A DNA stretch of 64,000 nt from Chrysoperla carnea. Its lineage: Eukaryota; Arthropoda; Insecta; Neuroptera; Chrysopidae. Each line of letters starts with the position of its first letter. The stretch's first letter is position 1. This document shows, in pieces, positions 62,801 to 64,000 of the stretch. Under the pieces are notes generated by a model, which was not told where the DNA came from, did no database searches, and saw nothing but the letters and a program-made list of their open reading frames with translations. The stretch spans positions 28,234,983-28,298,982 of the forward strand of contig NC_058337.1 in assembly GCF_905475395.1 (NCBI RefSeq), written 5' to 3'. Both the position numbers and the translations under genes were made by a program.

Positions 62801-64000
62801 AGAATGTGTAGGTACAAAGCATGATAGAAAATCTTCTTTTTTTTTTATTAAACAGTTGAAACTAATCAAATTTTGTATAAATGTAGACTATCTTAAACAA
62901 AAAACCACAAAATTTCATCGGAAAGAAATAAAATAAAGCCATCTATAAGTTAATATAGCCGCTAAAATAACCATTGATAAAAAACGGATATGAAATTATA
63001 TTGGATGATTAAGATGTCTTTATACCGACACTGACGTCATATGATTCAGTAGCCCATTAAAAATAGAGAAAAATTGATTGTAACATCTACATACAAAATG
63101 AACACTCAATAATCGTCACTATTTCTTCAAGAAAATCCCGAATAAATGAAAAGTTGTTAAATTATCATTTTTTATTAGAAACATATTTAATTGAAAATTG
63201 ACTAAGAATATCAAGTAGAGGTACAATTCTGCATTGAATTCCTTCCAGATCTATTCAGTTTTCGAAAAAAAAAATGTTAACAACAATATTTTTAATATTT
63301 GTATAAGGAACAACTTTCCAATTTATAGTATTTCTTTATATCTTATCAGTTATCAGTTATGAACATGAATTAACTTTTAAATAGTTCCGAAAATCAAAGT
63401 AAAAAATTAAATTAAGGTATGATACTCCCTTTTGAACTCAACAACTTTAACAAAAGTTATTTTTGGTGGGGTATTGAGTGTCCCTTTTTTATGAATGACT
63501 TTGTAGATAGTTATTTATATGAATTTATTTTTACCTGATCTTGCTTAAGTATAGAAACTAGCAAATGTAGTACATACAATTATTTCCGGTTAATTTTTAT
63601 ATAAAACACGGAAAATACTATTCAGAAAAAAAGCCTCTAGGTGTCCTTTTAAATCAAAAAGAAGTCGAAATTTATCTTGTGCCCTTATAGACTTTTGATT
63701 TTAAAAGTTCCAACAATATTTTCCAAAATATTATTATAAAACTAAAAAAGAATATCAACTTCGAATTCGAAAACTGGAAAAACTTTATTTTAATGAGCAT
63801 TTTGTATAAAGACATCTTAAAAGTACATGGTGAAGCGAGTATTACCCAAAATATTTTGTCGAAAAATATGTATTTTTCTGGTATATAATAAAACCCAAAA
63901 AGCAAAACAAATATATAGGAATTAGATATATTTTTATATAACATTTTCAAAAAATAAAAGTACAGGTCCTAAAGTAATAAATTAAAGTTTTGTTAATTAT
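59853..64000. other. No gene recognised; probably a long intron of the proline-rich gene
   Basis: Since the upstream exon of the minus-strand gene is missing, this is most simply its intron. A minus-strand frame at 60198-60464 encodes a hydrophobic 88-residue peptide, and frames at 61486-61864 (minus) give unremarkable peptides. None has recognisable family features or splice support. Nothing else was identified. Confidence 0.4.

Noticed and set aside
1-64000. CRISPR array, prophage or bacterial operon
   Set aside because: Repeats here are few, diverged and not regularly spaced with unique spacers, and the genes contain spliceosomal introns.

Overview
The window is AT-rich eukaryotic nuclear DNA, most likely from an insect. 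Conserved animal proteins are split into short exons by GT-AG introns of about 50 bp to 2.4 kb, and the spaces between genes are full of short inverted-repeat elements and degraded retroelements. No operons, Shine-Dalgarno sites, CRISPR arrays or prokaryotic features are present. I did not identify the species or order.

Layout. (1) 35-5414 (+): the C-terminal two thirds of CEP104, a ciliary-tip/centriole protein, with its TOG domain and four-part zinc-finger module; the N-terminus lies before the window. (2) 5.5-27 kb: an intergenic desert made of foldback/MITE-like elements, a dead non-LTR retrotransposon with recognisable reverse transcriptase motifs, and a tRNA-headed SINE. (3) 27160-30875 (+): a complete five-exon GMP reductase (346 aa) with catalytic Cys186 and Thr188. 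(4) 31-37 kb: gene-poor. (5) 37459-49281 (-): a complete 14-coding-exon PDS5 cohesin regulator (1213 aa), with a 27-nt microexon, several palindromic elements in its introns and an intronic tRNA-Ala(TGC) on the same strand. (6) 50490-52052 (-): a complete three-exon LTV1 ribosome-biogenesis factor (466 aa), whose first coding exon holds only the ATG. (7) 52-59 kb: very AT-rich, with repeats only. (8) 59313-59852 (-): the last two coding exons of a proline-rich protein, perhaps an ESRP/fusilli-type RNA-binding protein. (9) 59.9-64 kb: no recognised gene.

The genes are ordinary housekeeping or cytoskeletal genes and do not form a pathway or cluster. LTV1 and PDS5 are head-to-tail on the minus strand about 1.2 kb apart; the others are separated by repeats. 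I found no convincing new multi-gene system. The most notable items are an almost perfect 199-bp palindrome in a PDS5 intron, the PDS5 microexon, the intron-nested tRNA gene, a foldback array of ~145-bp units in the last PDS5 intron, and a dispersed repeat family with five copies. Exon boundaries were set by hand from splice consensus, reading-frame continuity and remembered family similarity. No alignment or search was run.
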